Part shown: piece after piece, positions 1-10,527 of the stretch | How the letters are laid out: each line of letters begins with the position of its first letter | How positions within the stretch are numbered: position 1 is the stretch's first letter | Source of the DNA: Welwitschia mirabilis | Lineage: Eukaryota; Gnetophyta; Gnetopsida; Welwitschiales | Length of the DNA: 48,827 bases | Reading direction: 5' to 3' | Assembly (NCBI GenBank): GCA_051453625.1 | Contig: JBOZIK010000001.1 | Span: forward strand, 196,342,616-196,391,442 | Made by a program: the position numbers and the translations under genes | The notes under the pieces: model-generated | The model's database searches: none | The model's input: the letters and a program-made list of their open reading frames with translations, nothing else | Told to the model about the DNA's origin: nothing

Positions 1-1407
1 GATAAATGCAAATGAGAAAAACTACAAGATAGAATGATCAAGGATTAAGTGACTTAAGGAGAGGAATAGACACACCAAATTTTCCTTCCAGTAAGCCAAC
101 TAGCATAGAGCTAATAACAAGATTAGGAGGCTAATAATTAGAGACTAAATAGCTAGATAGTTGAAAACAAATAGAAAATAGGTAATAGAATATAGGCTCA
201 CCTTAAGAAAAAGTTGAGTATAACCATATTACCCTATTCCAAAAGATAAAAAATATCCAATGAGGATAATACCCACTTTACTAGACCCTTAGCTAGAAAA
301 AAACTTTAGTTAGTAGTGAGGTCAAGGAAGAATAATAGAGCTCTAGGACTAGATGGTTGGTTAGTTAAACTTTTCAAGTCTTACTTCTCTATTTTAGGGA
401 ATAACCTATAAGATGTCATGTAGGATATTCTTCATTATAAATGCATCACTAGGGAAAGAACTAGGGTCATTCTTCTTCCGAAAAAATGAGATACCAACAA
501 ACTAGAAGACTTTAGGCCTTTAAGTATTTTTAATTTTCTTTATAGAGTCTTTGCAAAAATCATGATGGACTATATCTCCCCATCCTTCCCAAGGTGATTT
601 CTAAGAATTAAGCTAGCTTCATCTGATTTAGATACATTCAAGACCAAATTCTCTTAAGTTATGAATTCATACATTTTATTAAAAAGTATAAATTTCCCCT
701 TCTTATTACTAAATTAGATATAGTGAAAGATTANNNNNNNNNNNNNNNNNNNNNNNNNNNNNNNNNNNNNNNNNNNNNNNNNNNNNNNNNNNNNNNNNNN
801 NNNNNNNNNNNNNNNTGCAAGCTTTAGCTAAATTTAGTGTGAAAGTTAACAACCACAAATCCAAGTTTTTTTAAGTTGGCCGAGGATTAAGACAATGGGA
901 TTCCTTATCTCTATATCTTTTTTTATTTGTCATGAATGTCTTATAGGGATTTCTTAAAAGTAAAGGAGTATCTAGTATTAATACAGAAGATAAAACATTC
1001 ATTAGTAACCATTATGTATATGATATAATCATCATGACTAAAGTCTCATATCAAAAAGAAAAATCCATCAAGAATTCAATGAATCTTTTTGCAGAAGCTG
1101 TGGGCCTTCATACCAATTGGAGTAAATCCAGAATTCATACTTTAGGTAGAAAAATTATCATAGAGGGCAAAATATCCAGAATATTGAACACCAAATGGGA
1201 GATCTTAAGGACATCTACTTGGGAATCCCTTTGAGGAATTGATACAAAACCTTCACTTGGAACTATATTCTTGAATCTATTCAAAGAGGATGCAATACCT
1301 GGTAGAATAACTTCCTTTCTTTCAAATTGAAGGTCATCCTAGCAAATTCATGTCTAATTTCTTCTTTCAGATACATCTCTTACATTATCACCTCCCCAAA
1401 GAATATT
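1..1407 (+). pseudogene. LINE-A ORF2 remnant, reverse transcriptase domain
   Basis: Decayed reverse transcriptase of a plant L1-type LINE, which would copy its own RNA at a nicked chromosomal target. Reading about 331-600 gives the start of the domain (ALGLDGW, then LLPKK and LEDFRPLSIFN). After a frame change near 600 the frame gives ASFI and KLDIVKD, the region of the first catalytic Asp. Past an 82-N gap (734-815) come GRGLRQWDSLSLYLF at about 878 and the active-site box at 1013-1024, which reads YVYD, so the first Asp of the usual [YF]xDD is Tyr. The frame continues to 1407, where a 515-N gap begins. Several in-frame stops fall where family members carry Gln. The endonuclease part would lie left of the window. 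It cannot be active. The family call is firm; the exact clade is not. Confidence 0.85.
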
Positions 1408-1922
1408 NNNNNNNNNNNNNNNNNNNNNNNNNNNNNNNNNNNNNNNNNNNNNNNNNNNNNNNNNNNNNNNNNNNNNNNNNNNNNNNNNNNNNNNNNNNNN
1501 NNNNNNNNNNNNNNNNNNNNNNNNNNNNNNNNNNNNNNNNNNNNNNNNNNNNNNNNNNNNNNNNNNNNNNNNNNNNNNNNNNNNNNNNNNNNNNNNNNNN
1601 NNNNNNNNNNNNNNNNNNNNNNNNNNNNNNNNNNNNNNNNNNNNNNNNNNNNNNNNNNNNNNNNNNNNNNNNNNNNNNNNNNNNNNNNNNNNNNNNNNNN
1701 NNNNNNNNNNNNNNNNNNNNNNNNNNNNNNNNNNNNNNNNNNNNNNNNNNNNNNNNNNNNNNNNNNNNNNNNNNNNNNNNNNNNNNNNNNNNNNNNNNNN
1801 NNNNNNNNNNNNNNNNNNNNNNNNNNNNNNNNNNNNNNNNNNNNNNNNNNNNNNNNNNNNNNNNNNNNNNNNNNNNNNNNNNNNNNNNNNNNNNNNNNNN
1901 NNNNNNNNNNNNNNNNNNNNNN

Positions 1923-2400
1923 TTTATTTAATCAGAAGGAAAATATCAAAATTGCATCCATCTCTATAAATGAGAGACTATAACTCATCTTAAGGAGTCT
2001 AGAGCCTAGGGTATCTAGAGGCCAAAAGAATATCTTCTCATAGGAGCCCATGGAGTTCTTAAAATGCTTTTCAAGGGAGGACATCCATGGAGTAAATTTA
2101 TTAATTACAAGTATCCTAAGTCAAACACTGTTAAGGAGGGATCTTATCTTAGAAAACACCTTAGTAAAGCTAGAAGAAATTTGATAGACTTGAATGTATG
2201 CAATAAAGATACATCCAAGTAGATCCTTCTTAGAAAATATGAAAAAGATGATGCATATAAGAAGTTCTGGAAGGATTACATCTCAAATAAAATCAAGATA
2301 TTTTACTAGCTAAAGAAGCATAATAGAATCCTCACAAAACATCAGCTGCTCAAGAGAGGCTTCTAACTAGACTCTACAAGTGGAGTAATGAATTAATGAC
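1923..2400 (+). pseudogene. LINE-A ORF2 C-terminal part (zf-RVT region)
   Basis: Continuation of LINE-A after the 515-N gap. From about 2073 one frame runs with few stops: HPWSKFINYKYPK, then KEGSYLRKHLSKARRN, then at about 2292-2366 a stretch ending LTKHQLLKRGF. That last part has the look of the zf-RVT region that closes plant LINE ORF2 (hydrophobic WL-like patch, basic residues, then a leucine-rich LTxxxLxxRG). Its length and order after the RT fit the end of ORF2. Stops at about 2218 and 2307 sit in otherwise continuous frame. No intact Cys/His set can be read, since the frame is lost after 2366. Confidence 0.65.
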
Positions 2401-2510
2401 AATTATGATGAATTATTATAAGCACTACAATGTATCTAATGCATATAATAATGATGGGATTTGGTTGACTTATTAGCAGATATGATGTATAAAAAATGAC
2501 CTAACTTTCA

Positions 2511-2924
2511 ATAGCGACCCCTCCCATTTCTAATAAATATAGATAAGAGAATCAAACACTACCACTTACAAATCAAAATAGTCATGGAAGCATCTCCTAC
2601 AATTGAACTATTTGGTTATGGCCTATTCGAGAGGTACCTTAAGCTATGGGATAAGGTGCAGGCCTTGGGATAGGGAGCCCTACTACTTAATCTTAAAGAA
2701 GAAGCAAGAACTGATATTGACTCATTATATTAAAGATGAAGAGAGTGATGAACTACTTTTAAGAGAATCTCCTTCGAAATCATAGAAGACTCTCTCTCTA
2801 GACTCTTAGAAATACTAATAATAGGCAAAAGAACTCCTTTTGGAAGTAGATGGCAATGGAAGGTACTTCAATTTTTTCTTGATCATGTCCCTAAACTACC
2901 TAGCAGGCACATTAGCTATAAGAT
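2511..2924 (+). pseudogene. Unrecognised coding-like block, copy 1
   Basis: I do not recognise this. From ATG at 2584 one frame reads MEASPTIELFGYGLFERYLK with few stops, and a further part near 2785-2925 reads IIEDSLSRLLEI and GSRWQWKVLQFFLDHVPKLP. It lies between the end of LINE-A ORF2 and a LINE-like 3' end, so it could be a LINE accessory region or a separate captured or inserted sequence. The same block recurs at 3164-3442 and 3543-3794, next to gaps. Stops are mostly TAG or TAA. A short ATG ORF in another frame (2603-2785) overlaps it and looks like a shadow. Confidence 0.35.
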
Positions 2925-3163
2925 GCTTTTGCCCCCATAGGAATTGGAAGCAGAAATGGTAAACTATTACTTCATCTAGCTTGAGTGCTACTCAAAATTA
3001 TTAAGCCTATACTTTAAATTTATAAAAGACATAGACCTAGAACATTATATTAACTTATAATTTTTTTTCATCTAGGTGTTATATCGTAAAGACACAGTAA
3101 GACATTCAGGTTTAATTATGGCTCATTAGAGGGAAACTAGTAAGATTANNNNNNNNNNNNNNN

Positions 3164-3442
3164 ATAGCGCCCCCTCCCATTTCTAATAAATATAGCCAAG
3201 AGAATCAAACACTACTACTTACAAATCAAAACAATCATGGAAGCATCTCCTACCATTAAACTATTTGATCATGGCCTGTTCGAGAGGCATCTTAAGTTAT
3301 GGGATAAGGTATAGGCCTTGGGATAGGGAGCCCTACTACATAAGCTTAAAGGAGAAGCAAGAACTTATATCAACTCATTATATTAAAGATGAAGAGGGAA
3401 ACGAACTAATTTTATAATAATCTCCATCTAAATAATAGAAGA
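3164..3442 (+). repeat. Copy 2 of the 2511 block
   Basis: Near-identical to 2511-2790, starting ATAGCG and CCCCTCCCATTTC in both. It begins right after a 15-N gap (3149-3163) and ends at a 100-N gap (3443-3542). Its position at gap edges suggests an unmerged contig overlap rather than a genomic tandem repeat. Confidence 0.75.
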
Positions 3443-3542
3443 NNNNNNNNNNNNNNNNNNNNNNNNNNNNNNNNNNNNNNNNNNNNNNNNNNNNNNNNNN
3501 NNNNNNNNNNNNNNNNNNNNNNNNNNNNNNNNNNNNNNNNNN

Positions 3543-3794
3543 GGAGCCCTACTACATAAGCTTAAAGGAGAAGCAAGAACTGATATCAACTCATTATATT
3601 AAAGATGAAGAGGGCAACGAACTACTTTTAGAAGAATCTCCATCGAAATCATAGAAGACTCTCTCTCTAGACTCTTAGAAATCCCAACAATAGGCAAAAG
3701 AACTCCTTTTATAAGTAGATGGCAATGGAAGGTACTTCATTTTTTTCTTGGTCGTGTCCCTAAACTACCTAATAGGGACATTAGCTGTAAGATG
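3543..3794 (+). repeat. Copy 3 of the 2511 block (matches 2674-2924 and 3327-3442)
   Basis: Begins GGAGCCCTACTACATAAG right after the 100-N gap and repeats 3327-3442, then continues parallel to 2791-2924. It stops at a 425-N gap (3795-4219). Likely an assembly duplicate of the sequence before the gap. Confidence 0.75.
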
Positions 3795-4219
3795 NNNNNN
3801 NNNNNNNNNNNNNNNNNNNNNNNNNNNNNNNNNNNNNNNNNNNNNNNNNNNNNNNNNNNNNNNNNNNNNNNNNNNNNNNNNNNNNNNNNNNNNNNNNNNN
3901 NNNNNNNNNNNNNNNNNNNNNNNNNNNNNNNNNNNNNNNNNNNNNNNNNNNNNNNNNNNNNNNNNNNNNNNNNNNNNNNNNNNNNNNNNNNNNNNNNNNN
4001 NNNNNNNNNNNNNNNNNNNNNNNNNNNNNNNNNNNNNNNNNNNNNNNNNNNNNNNNNNNNNNNNNNNNNNNNNNNNNNNNNNNNNNNNNNNNNNNNNNNN
4101 NNNNNNNNNNNNNNNNNNNNNNNNNNNNNNNNNNNNNNNNNNNNNNNNNNNNNNNNNNNNNNNNNNNNNNNNNNNNNNNNNNNNNNNNNNNNNNNNNNNN
4201 NNNNNNNNNNNNNNNNNNN

Positions 4220-4650
4220 AGTTCAAGAAAATTCTTCAACTGAACCTCAGGAAAAAAGGGAGTAATTCCATGGCTAGGCTGAAAAAGACATCCATTGTCC
4301 TAGTCACATCTAAGAGTCAACCATAGATTCTGCATCATAAGAGAGGCAACATGATTCTCATGAAGACATAAACATGGATACCACAAAAAAAGAGGTTATG
4401 CTTGCCACAACTCATGCTATGAAAAGATGCCCTTTTGTGATCCTAGAAATCTCTCATAAAACTCTACTATAAGTAATCAAATCTAACTACTAGAAGAAAG
4501 TGCTTAGACTACTTTTTGATAAGAATCAAACAGGAGCTAAAGAGTTCAAAGAGGTTAATCAGGCTTTTGAGGTACTATTAAATGAAATGGATTATTTCTT
4601 ACTAGAACATAATTATGATAATCTCTTCCTCGACTATAGGGGATATTAAT
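4220..4650 (+). pseudogene. Coding-like remnant upstream of a LINE-type 3' end
   Basis: Not recognised. Reading from 4221 gives VQENSSTEPQEKRE, then after stops and a frame change MDTTKKEVMLATTHAMKRCP, and near the end GAKEFKEVNQAFEVLLNEMD and NLFLDYRGY followed by TAA at about 4648. The frame ends just before the 198-bp tandem repeats and A-rich tail, so it may be the C-terminus of the last ORF of the element that owns that tail. The left side is a gap, so the start is unknown. Confidence 0.3.
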
Positions 4651-4654
4651 ATTT

Positions 4655-5040
4655 AATCCTTTTAACTTGTTTGCCTAGTTTAGTTCTAGTTTTTACTAGT
4701 TCTTCTTCTTAGGGGTGCTTTCACTTCTAATTTTATCCTATTTATAGTCCATCTATATGTATACTATAGAATATTCTCCTTTTTATCAATTAGTTTAGTT
4801 TCTCCCATTCAGATATGTTGCTTTTACTCCCTTTCCCCCAATGTAAATTCATAATCCTTTTAAGTTGTTTGCCTAAATTAGTTCTGGTTTATGTTAGTTC
4901 TCCGCAGGGGTGCTTTTGCCCCTTATTTTGCCTTATTTATAGTCCATCTCTATGTTTACTATAGAATATTCTCCTTTTTATCAAATATCTTACTTTTTTC
5001 CATCAAGCTAGGATGTTTTTGCTCTCCCATGTAAATTCCC
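4655..5040 (+). repeat. Two tandem 198-bp repeats, LINE 3'-UTR-like
   Basis: Unit 1 (4655-4852) and unit 2 (4853-about 5040) each start AATCCTTTTAA, followed by TTGTTTGCCTA, and share TATTTATAGTCCATCT and ACTATAGAATATTCTCC. No gap lies between them, so this duplication is not an obvious assembly effect. It precedes an A-rich tail, which suggests a 3' untranslated region. Confidence 0.7.
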
Positions 5041-5063
5041 TAGTTTAATATAATTTCGTTTCT

Positions 5064-5110
5064 TTAAAAAAGTTTCTTTTAAAAAAAAGGCAAAAAAGAA
5101 AAAAAGAAAC
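5064..5110 (+). other. A-rich tail, probable LINE 3' end
   Basis: Runs of A broken by G and T (TTTAAAAAAG, TTTTAAAAAAAAGG, CAAAAAAGAAAAAAAG) close the LINE-like 3' region. This fits an old poly(A) tail of a target-primed insertion. I could not find the matching target-site duplication. Confidence 0.5.
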
Positions 5111-5698
5111 CATATCCTTATCAAAGTATAAAATGAAAAAGTAAAGTAGAAAAACTTGTACAAAAATATATTAATTAAAAAAATGCAATAATAATATGAT
5201 TATTATAGAAACTAGAGAAAAAGAGATTAGAAGGAGATGAAATAAAATCATTAAAAAGAAACAAAGACTAAAATATTCCTATCCACTCTTAATCAAACTC
5301 AAGGGAAACAATAAGTAAAGCTATGACCACTTGATTTGGAAAATCAATGACAATAATTAAGGAATAAAAGAAAAAGGGAAGCCTAAATAATTCCCTAATG
5401 GAAAATGAAACTAATACTAAAAAGGAAGTAGTAATAGATATATTAGTAGAACATTTACCTTTTTCAATGAGAAGTAAACAAATAAATCATCCTAAGATAG
5501 AAAAGGACATAGAATATTTGGAAGAGCTTTGGAAAATACCACCATAGCATTACTCTTTTAAAGATATTAAAAGATGTACCTATGTATGGAAAGTAAATNN
5601 NNNNNNNNNNNNNNNNNNNNNNNNNNNNNNNNNNNNNNNNNNNNNNNNNNNNNNNNNNNNNNNNNNNNNNNNNNNNNNNNNNNNNNNNNNNNNNNNNN

Positions 5699-5858
5699 TA
5701 TATTAGTAGAACATTTACCTTTTTCAATGAAAAGTAAACAAATAAATCATCCTAAGGTAGAAAAGAACATAGAATATTTAGAAGAGCTTTTGAAAATACC
5801 ACCATAGCATTACTCTTCTAAAGATATTAAAAGATGTACCTATGTATGGAAAGTAAAT
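5699..5858 (+). repeat. Gap-flank duplicate of 5439-5598
   Basis: The 160 bases after the 100-N gap repeat the 160 before it (TATATTAGTAGAACATTTACC to AAGTAAAT) with only a few changes. Best read as an assembly duplicate. Confidence 0.85.
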
Positions 5859-6176
5859 GAAAAGCATATGCTCAAAATAAAAGAGGAAAATAAAAAAGAG
5901 ATAGATTGAGATGGTTAGAAGAGATCAAGTTTTTTGGACCTCTACTCAGATCCTTCAAAATAAATAACATAAAATGTATAGTAATCCAAGAACATCTATG
6001 ATAAGTAAAATTTGATGAAAATCTGAAAGTAGAATTACTTGTAGCTCTTGGAATAAGTATTAATGTGATGGCTTATGAAACTTATGAGGAATCAAAAAAT
6101 AAAATTTAGTACCTTACTAAGGAAAAGTGTATTTAGTAGATGGTTCTATAGTAACACCAAAAGAGTTTTAAAAGAT

Positions 6177-6181
6177 ATACC
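6177..6181. other. Target-site duplication ATACC, left copy
   Basis: ATACC directly precedes LTR1. The same five bases directly follow LTR3 at 17933-17937, and again at 18415-18419 in the assembly duplicate. The gypsy protease reading frame is continuous across the site when the insert is removed. Confidence 0.85.
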
Positions 6182-7571
6182 TATTGAATTATGAATTATT
6201 AATTGATGTTAAACTAATGTTTTATGTGTAGCAAAATTTGTTGCATCTTGTGCAGAAAATATTGATTACTTACAGGTTAGAAGCTAAAGTAATGTATGCC
6301 ATATTTTGATCCTGAAACTTGTCAAGTTTTATTACTCTCTTGAGTGGTTGACCAAACTTATAAGGGGTTGACCGCAAATGGAGCAAACTCTTAGAAATAA
6401 AATGAATTCAGAGGAATCAACCAAACTTTTAAGGGATTGACTGGACCTGTGAACTTGAGAACTAGTACTCTTGAACTAATTATCAAGGGGTGGATTGAAC
6501 CTATGAAGGATTGTTCAGACCTAAGCATTATGCACTTGATACTCTTAAGTTAATCATCAAGGGGCTGACTGAACACCTGAAGGATCGACTAGGTCTGAGA
6601 ACTAAGCATCAATATTTTACACCTAATCAGCAAGGTGTTGAAGAAATTCTTGAGAGGTCGACTAGACTTGATGTAAAAAAATTAAGATGGATTTTATTAG
6701 AACCAAGTGGATGACTAGACATATATATGGGTAATTGGATAAGTGGTCGACTAGACCCTCAAGGGTCAATTGAACATGGAGCCTTAAAAAACTACAGCAA
6801 CTAAAAAGTTTACTTGGGTGATTTGTTTAAGTGATGGCACCAAGAGGGGTCAACTGGACGTTTGAGGAATTGACCAATCAGAATAGAAATGCAAATTATA
6901 TATCCATTATATAACCATTGGAAGTGCGTTTTCATTTGTAATAATCCTAAAAATCTTAGATTATAAATATCCAAAAGTGAAATCTCTATAGGACCTTTTA
7001 TCAAACTATTGAATCTTGTGGATTGATCATTATACTCTTTTGTCATTGCATTCCTGACCAAAGATGAATAAACATCTATTATATGTTTGCATATGAGGTC
7101 ATATCTATAGCACTTTATTATTCCTAAATTGTATCATCTAAAGGAGAAATTCTTCATTTACTTTTATTAAGCCAAAGAACGAGTGATACTAATGCACTTA
7201 AGAATTTTATCATTACTACCACAAGTTTTTATATAAGGTTGAGAATGAGCCTTCAACAAAGTCCATTTGTAAAGGTTATATGTAAACATATAATACTTGG
7301 AAGAGTTTAACAGAGATCTAGATTAGGCATGGATAGAAACTGATTATCAAGAGTGGAGTAGGAGGTTTTCCTAAACCACTATAAAACTTGTGTGCATATG
7401 ATCGATATTTATTTGCTTTCTATTATTTTCATTTTTCAGAATAATTTCAGTTTTTTATGCATAAGTTTTTTTAGTGATTCCTTTTCAAGAAAAGTATTTT
7501 TATTTGAAGATTATTCATTAATTTATTTTTAGACTTCTCTTCACACCCCCTCTAGGATTCTCGATTCTATA
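6182..7571 (+). repeat. LTR1 (5' LTR) of the Sirevirus-like complex
   Basis: Starts TATTGAATTATGAATT after ATACC and ends GATTCTATA two bases before the PBS. The ends read TA...TA where TG...CA is usual, each one transition away. A TATA box (TATAAAA, 7380-7386) is preceded by a GTGGAGTAGG stretch that is conserved in all copies. The first half (about 6340-6880) is crowded with GGTTGACC, GGTCGACT and related words. It differs from the end of LTR3 by about 13% over 250 bases by eye. Confidence 0.85.
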
Positions 7572-7573
7572 AT

Positions 7574-7585
7574 TGGTATCAGAGC
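7574..7585 (+). other. Primer-binding site, initiator tRNA-Met
   Basis: TGGTATCAGAGC, a perfect 12-base match to the usual plant copia priming site complementary to the 3' end of initiator tRNA-Met. It sits two bases after LTR1, which fixes the LTR end and the plus-strand orientation. Confidence 0.95.
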
Positions 7586-8295
7586 TAAGTTGAGTTCATT
7601 TTAAGATTTTAACTGATCTAGACTCTAGAACCCAAAATGAGTAATCCCATTGTTGGATTTTTAACTATACCTACTTTAGTGAAAATCAATGCCAATGGTA
7701 ATATCTTTTTAGTTCCAACATCCTAATTCAAATGGACTACCATTGATAGATCTAATGCTACTGTAGATACTCATGCTCTTAATGGTATATTTTGTACTAT
7801 TTGTGCATATATTTTCAAGCAGATTGTAAACTATGGACATGCAAAGAAGACATAGAATAATGACAATAGTTCAAGTTAAGAGTTAGATGGAGATAGAAGA
7901 CTCTCTTTCATGGTGATTATATCTTCATTATAAAACTCATCTAGCACATCAGAACCTAATGATTTGGATATGATTAAAGAAGAATAGGATAAGTTAGAAG
8001 ATACTTCTCAGAAACTGTACTTAGAATGTAAAAAGTTAGCAAAACACATAAATGATCTAAATAAGATTGTCAAATTTCCCATTAAAGAAAAGGAGGTAAT
8101 GGAATCAAAGTAGAAAATGCTCAAATCTAATAACTCCAAGCTCACTTTATAAGTAAAAGATTTGTCTTTTTTTGTTAATAAATTTTCTAGTTATTNNNNN
8201 NNNNNNNNNNNNNNNNNNNNNNNNNNNNNNNNNNNNNNNNNNNNNNNNNNNNNNNNNNNNNNNNNNNNNNNNNNNNNNNNNNNNNNNNNNNNNNN

Positions 8296-8863
8296 GAACC
8301 CAAAATGAGTAATCCCACTATTAGATTTTTAACTATACCTACTTTAGTGAAAATCAATACCAATGGTAATATCTTTTTAGTTCAAACATCCTAAGTCAAA
8401 TGGACTACTAGTGATAGATCTAATGCTACCTTAAATACTTGTGTTCTTAATGGTATATTTTGTGCTGTTTGTGCATATATTTTCAAGTAGATTGTAAACT
8501 GTGGACATGCAAAGAAGATGTAAAATAATGACAATAGTTCAAGTTGAGATTCAGATGGAGATATAATACTCTCTTTCATGATGATTATACTTCCATTACA
8601 AAACTCATCTAGCACATCAAAACCTGATGACTTGGATATGATTAAAGAAGAATAGGATAAGTTAGAATATACTTCTCGAAAATGTACTTAGAATGTAAAA
8701 AGTTAGCAAAATGCATAAATGATCTAAACAAGATTGTCAAATCTTCCATTAAAGAAAAGGAGGTAATGGAATCAAAGTAGAAAATACTCAAATATAATAA
8801 CTCTAGTCTCACTTTACAGGTAAAAGATTTGTCTTTTTTTGTTAATAAATTTTCTAGTGGTTC
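8296..8863 (+). repeat. Gap-flank duplicate of 7628-8195 (gag)
   Basis: After the 100-N gap the sequence restarts at GAACCCAAAATGAGTAATCC and follows 7628-8195 for about 568 bases with scattered substitutions. Same gag start, same internal deletion. Probably an unmerged haplotype or contig overlap. Confidence 0.85.
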
Positions 8864-9046
8864 TTCCAAATTAAAACAAATGCTTGGAGTTCAAAAACCT
8901 GCTGGTGATAAGTGAGGTACTGAATTCATCCCTTAAAATTCTCAAGNNNNNNNNNNNNNNNNNNNNNNNNNNNNNNNNNNNNNNNNNNNNNNNNNNNNNN
9001 NNNNNNNNNNNNNNNNNNNNNNNNNNNNNNNNNNNNNNNNNNNNNN

Positions 9047-9186
9047 TCACTTTATAAGTAAAAGATTTGTCTTTTTTTGTTAATAAATTTTCTAGTTATT
9101 ATTCCAAATTAAAATAAATGCTTGGAGTTTAGAAACCTACTGGTAATAAGTGAGGTATTATATTTATCCCTCAAAATTCTCAAGGT
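9047..9186 (+). repeat. Gap-flank duplicate of 8809-8946 (gag)
   Basis: Begins TCACTTTATAAGTAAAAG after a 100-N gap and repeats 8809-8946, including the TTGTCTTTTTTTGTTAATAA stretch. Confidence 0.85.
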
Positions 9187-9876
9187 TAGAAAAAACAAGT
9201 AACTTGGCAAAGTAAGTTCATTTCTAAAGTTACTTGTCGTTTCTATGATAAGATAGAACATTTAAAATTTTTTTGTATGGCTANNNNNNNNNNNNNNNNN
9301 NNNNNNNNNNNNNNNNNNNNNNNNNNNNNNNNNNNNNNNNNNNNNNNNNNNNNNNNNNNNNNNNNNNNNNNNNNNNNNNNNNNNNNNNNNNNNNNNNNNN
9401 NNNNNNNNNNNNNNNNNNNNNNNNNNNNNNNNNNNNNNNNNNNNNNNNNNNNNNNNNNNNNNNNNNNNNNNNNNNNNNNNNNNNNNNNNNNNNNNNNNNN
9501 NNNNNNNNNNNNNNNNNNNNNNNNNNNNNNNNNNNNNNNNNNNNTAGAAGAGTAAAAATAGAAGTTATTGAAAGCATCATAGGAGGTAACTTATCTATAA
9601 TCAATGAAGTTTCATACATAAATGTTTTAAAGCATAATTTATTGAGTATTAGTCAAATATGTAACAAAGGTCATAACGTAATTTTTAATAAACCTAAATA
9701 TGAAATTATGCATGGCAAATAAAATGATGTTATCCTTAGAGTAGATATAATAAAAAATGTTTATAGCATATATTAANNNNNNNNNNNNNNNNNNNNNNNN
9801 NNNNNNNNNNNNNNNNNNNNNNNNNNNNNNNNNNNNNNNNNNNNNNNNNNNNNNNNNNNNNNNNNNNNNNNNNNNN

Positions 9877-10077
9877 ATCAGAGGAGGTAACCTAACTAGA
9901 ATCAATGAAGTTTTATATGTAAATGGTTTAAAGCATAATTTATTGAGTATTAGCCAAGTATGTAACAAAGGTCATAAGGTAATTTTTAATAAGCCTAAAT
10001 TTGAAATTATGCACAGCAAATAAAATGATATTATCCTTAGAGTAGATAGAATAGAAAATGTTTATAGCATAGATTAA
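9877..10077 (+). repeat. Gap-flank duplicate of 9576-9776
   Basis: Both copies read ATCA(T/G)AGGAGGTAAC and on to TTTATAGCATA. They flank a 100-N gap. Assembly duplicate of the linker before integrase. Confidence 0.85.
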
Positions 10078-10429
10078 TCATTTTCCCCTTATTGTTTTTC
10101 TTATGTTACTCAAGAAGAATTGTGGTATAAACAATTAGGTCATGTTAATTATGATTAATAAAAAATGATTATTCATAAAAACATTGTGAAAGGTATTCGT
10201 AAAATAAATGTAGAAAAATATGGTTTATGTAATGCATGTCAAAAGGAAAAAAAATAAGAACTTCACATAAGAATAAAAACCAAGTTTCCACAACTATGCC
10301 ATTAGAACTCATTCATATAGATCTAGTAGNNNNNNNNNNNNNNNNNNNNNNNNNNNNNNNNNNNNNNNNNNNNNNNNNNNNNNNNNNNNNNNNNNNNNNN
10401 NNNNNNNNNNNNNNNNNNNNNNNNNNNNN

Positions 10430-10527
10430 ATGCATGCCAAAAGGGAATATAAATAAGAACTTCACATAAGAATAAAAACCAAGTTTCCACAACTATGCCA
10501 TTAGAACTCATTCATATGGACTTGGTA
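10430..10527 (+). repeat. Gap-flank duplicate of 10232-10329
   Basis: ATGCATG(T/C)CAAAAGG to CATAT(A/G)GA is repeated either side of a 100-N gap, with about eight differences in 98 bases by eye. It covers the integrase zinc region to the first catalytic Asp. Confidence 0.85.

Larger units (their letters stand above)
5118..6181 (+). pseudogene. Ty3/gypsy element, left fragment (gag end to protease start)
   Basis: Left half of an old gypsy polyprotein interrupted by the Sirevirus-like insertion at 6182. At about 5440-5540 the frame reads HLPFSMRSKQINHPKIEK and EYLEELWKIPP, part of gag or the linker before protease. At 6041-6090 it reads VALGISINVMAYETYEE, the protease active-site region, with Ala-Leu-Gly where the enzyme has Asp-Ser/Thr-Gly. 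The frame then runs to 6181 (NTKRVLKDIP) and continues at 17938, which joins the two halves. A 100-N gap (5599-5698) is flanked by the same sequence on both sides. No LTR or PBS is visible at the left end, where it meets the LINE tail. Confidence 0.7.
7637..9283 (+). pseudogene. Sirevirus-like gag remnant
   Basis: Capsid/nucleocapsid gene. ATG 7637 gives MSNPIVGFLTIPT. A UBN2-type gag piece (ALNGIFCTICAYIFKQI) follows near 7775, then an abrupt switch to an acidic, Ser-rich, coiled-coil-like part (DKLEDTSQKLYLECKKLAK and IKEKEVMESK). Most of the central capsid domain is missing, so there is a large internal deletion shared by both assembly copies. The zinc knuckle at 9235-9276 reads C-x2-Y-x4-H-x4-C, with the second Cys changed to Tyr. 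Many TAG and TAA stops. Two 100-N gaps (8196, 8947) have duplicated flanks, so the real gene is shorter than drawn. The 261-N gap follows. Confidence 0.8.

Noticed and set aside
1327-4326. Long open frames across N stretches (for example 1327-1983 and 3748-4326)
   Set aside because: They are open only because N blocks carry no stops.
5118-6181. Endogenous pararetrovirus (caulimovirid) fragment
   Set aside because: The protease frame continues at 17938 into a gypsy RT and integrase; an integrase excludes caulimovirids.
8391-8869. Minus-strand ORFs in the gag region
   Set aside because: Antisense to the recognisable gag frame.
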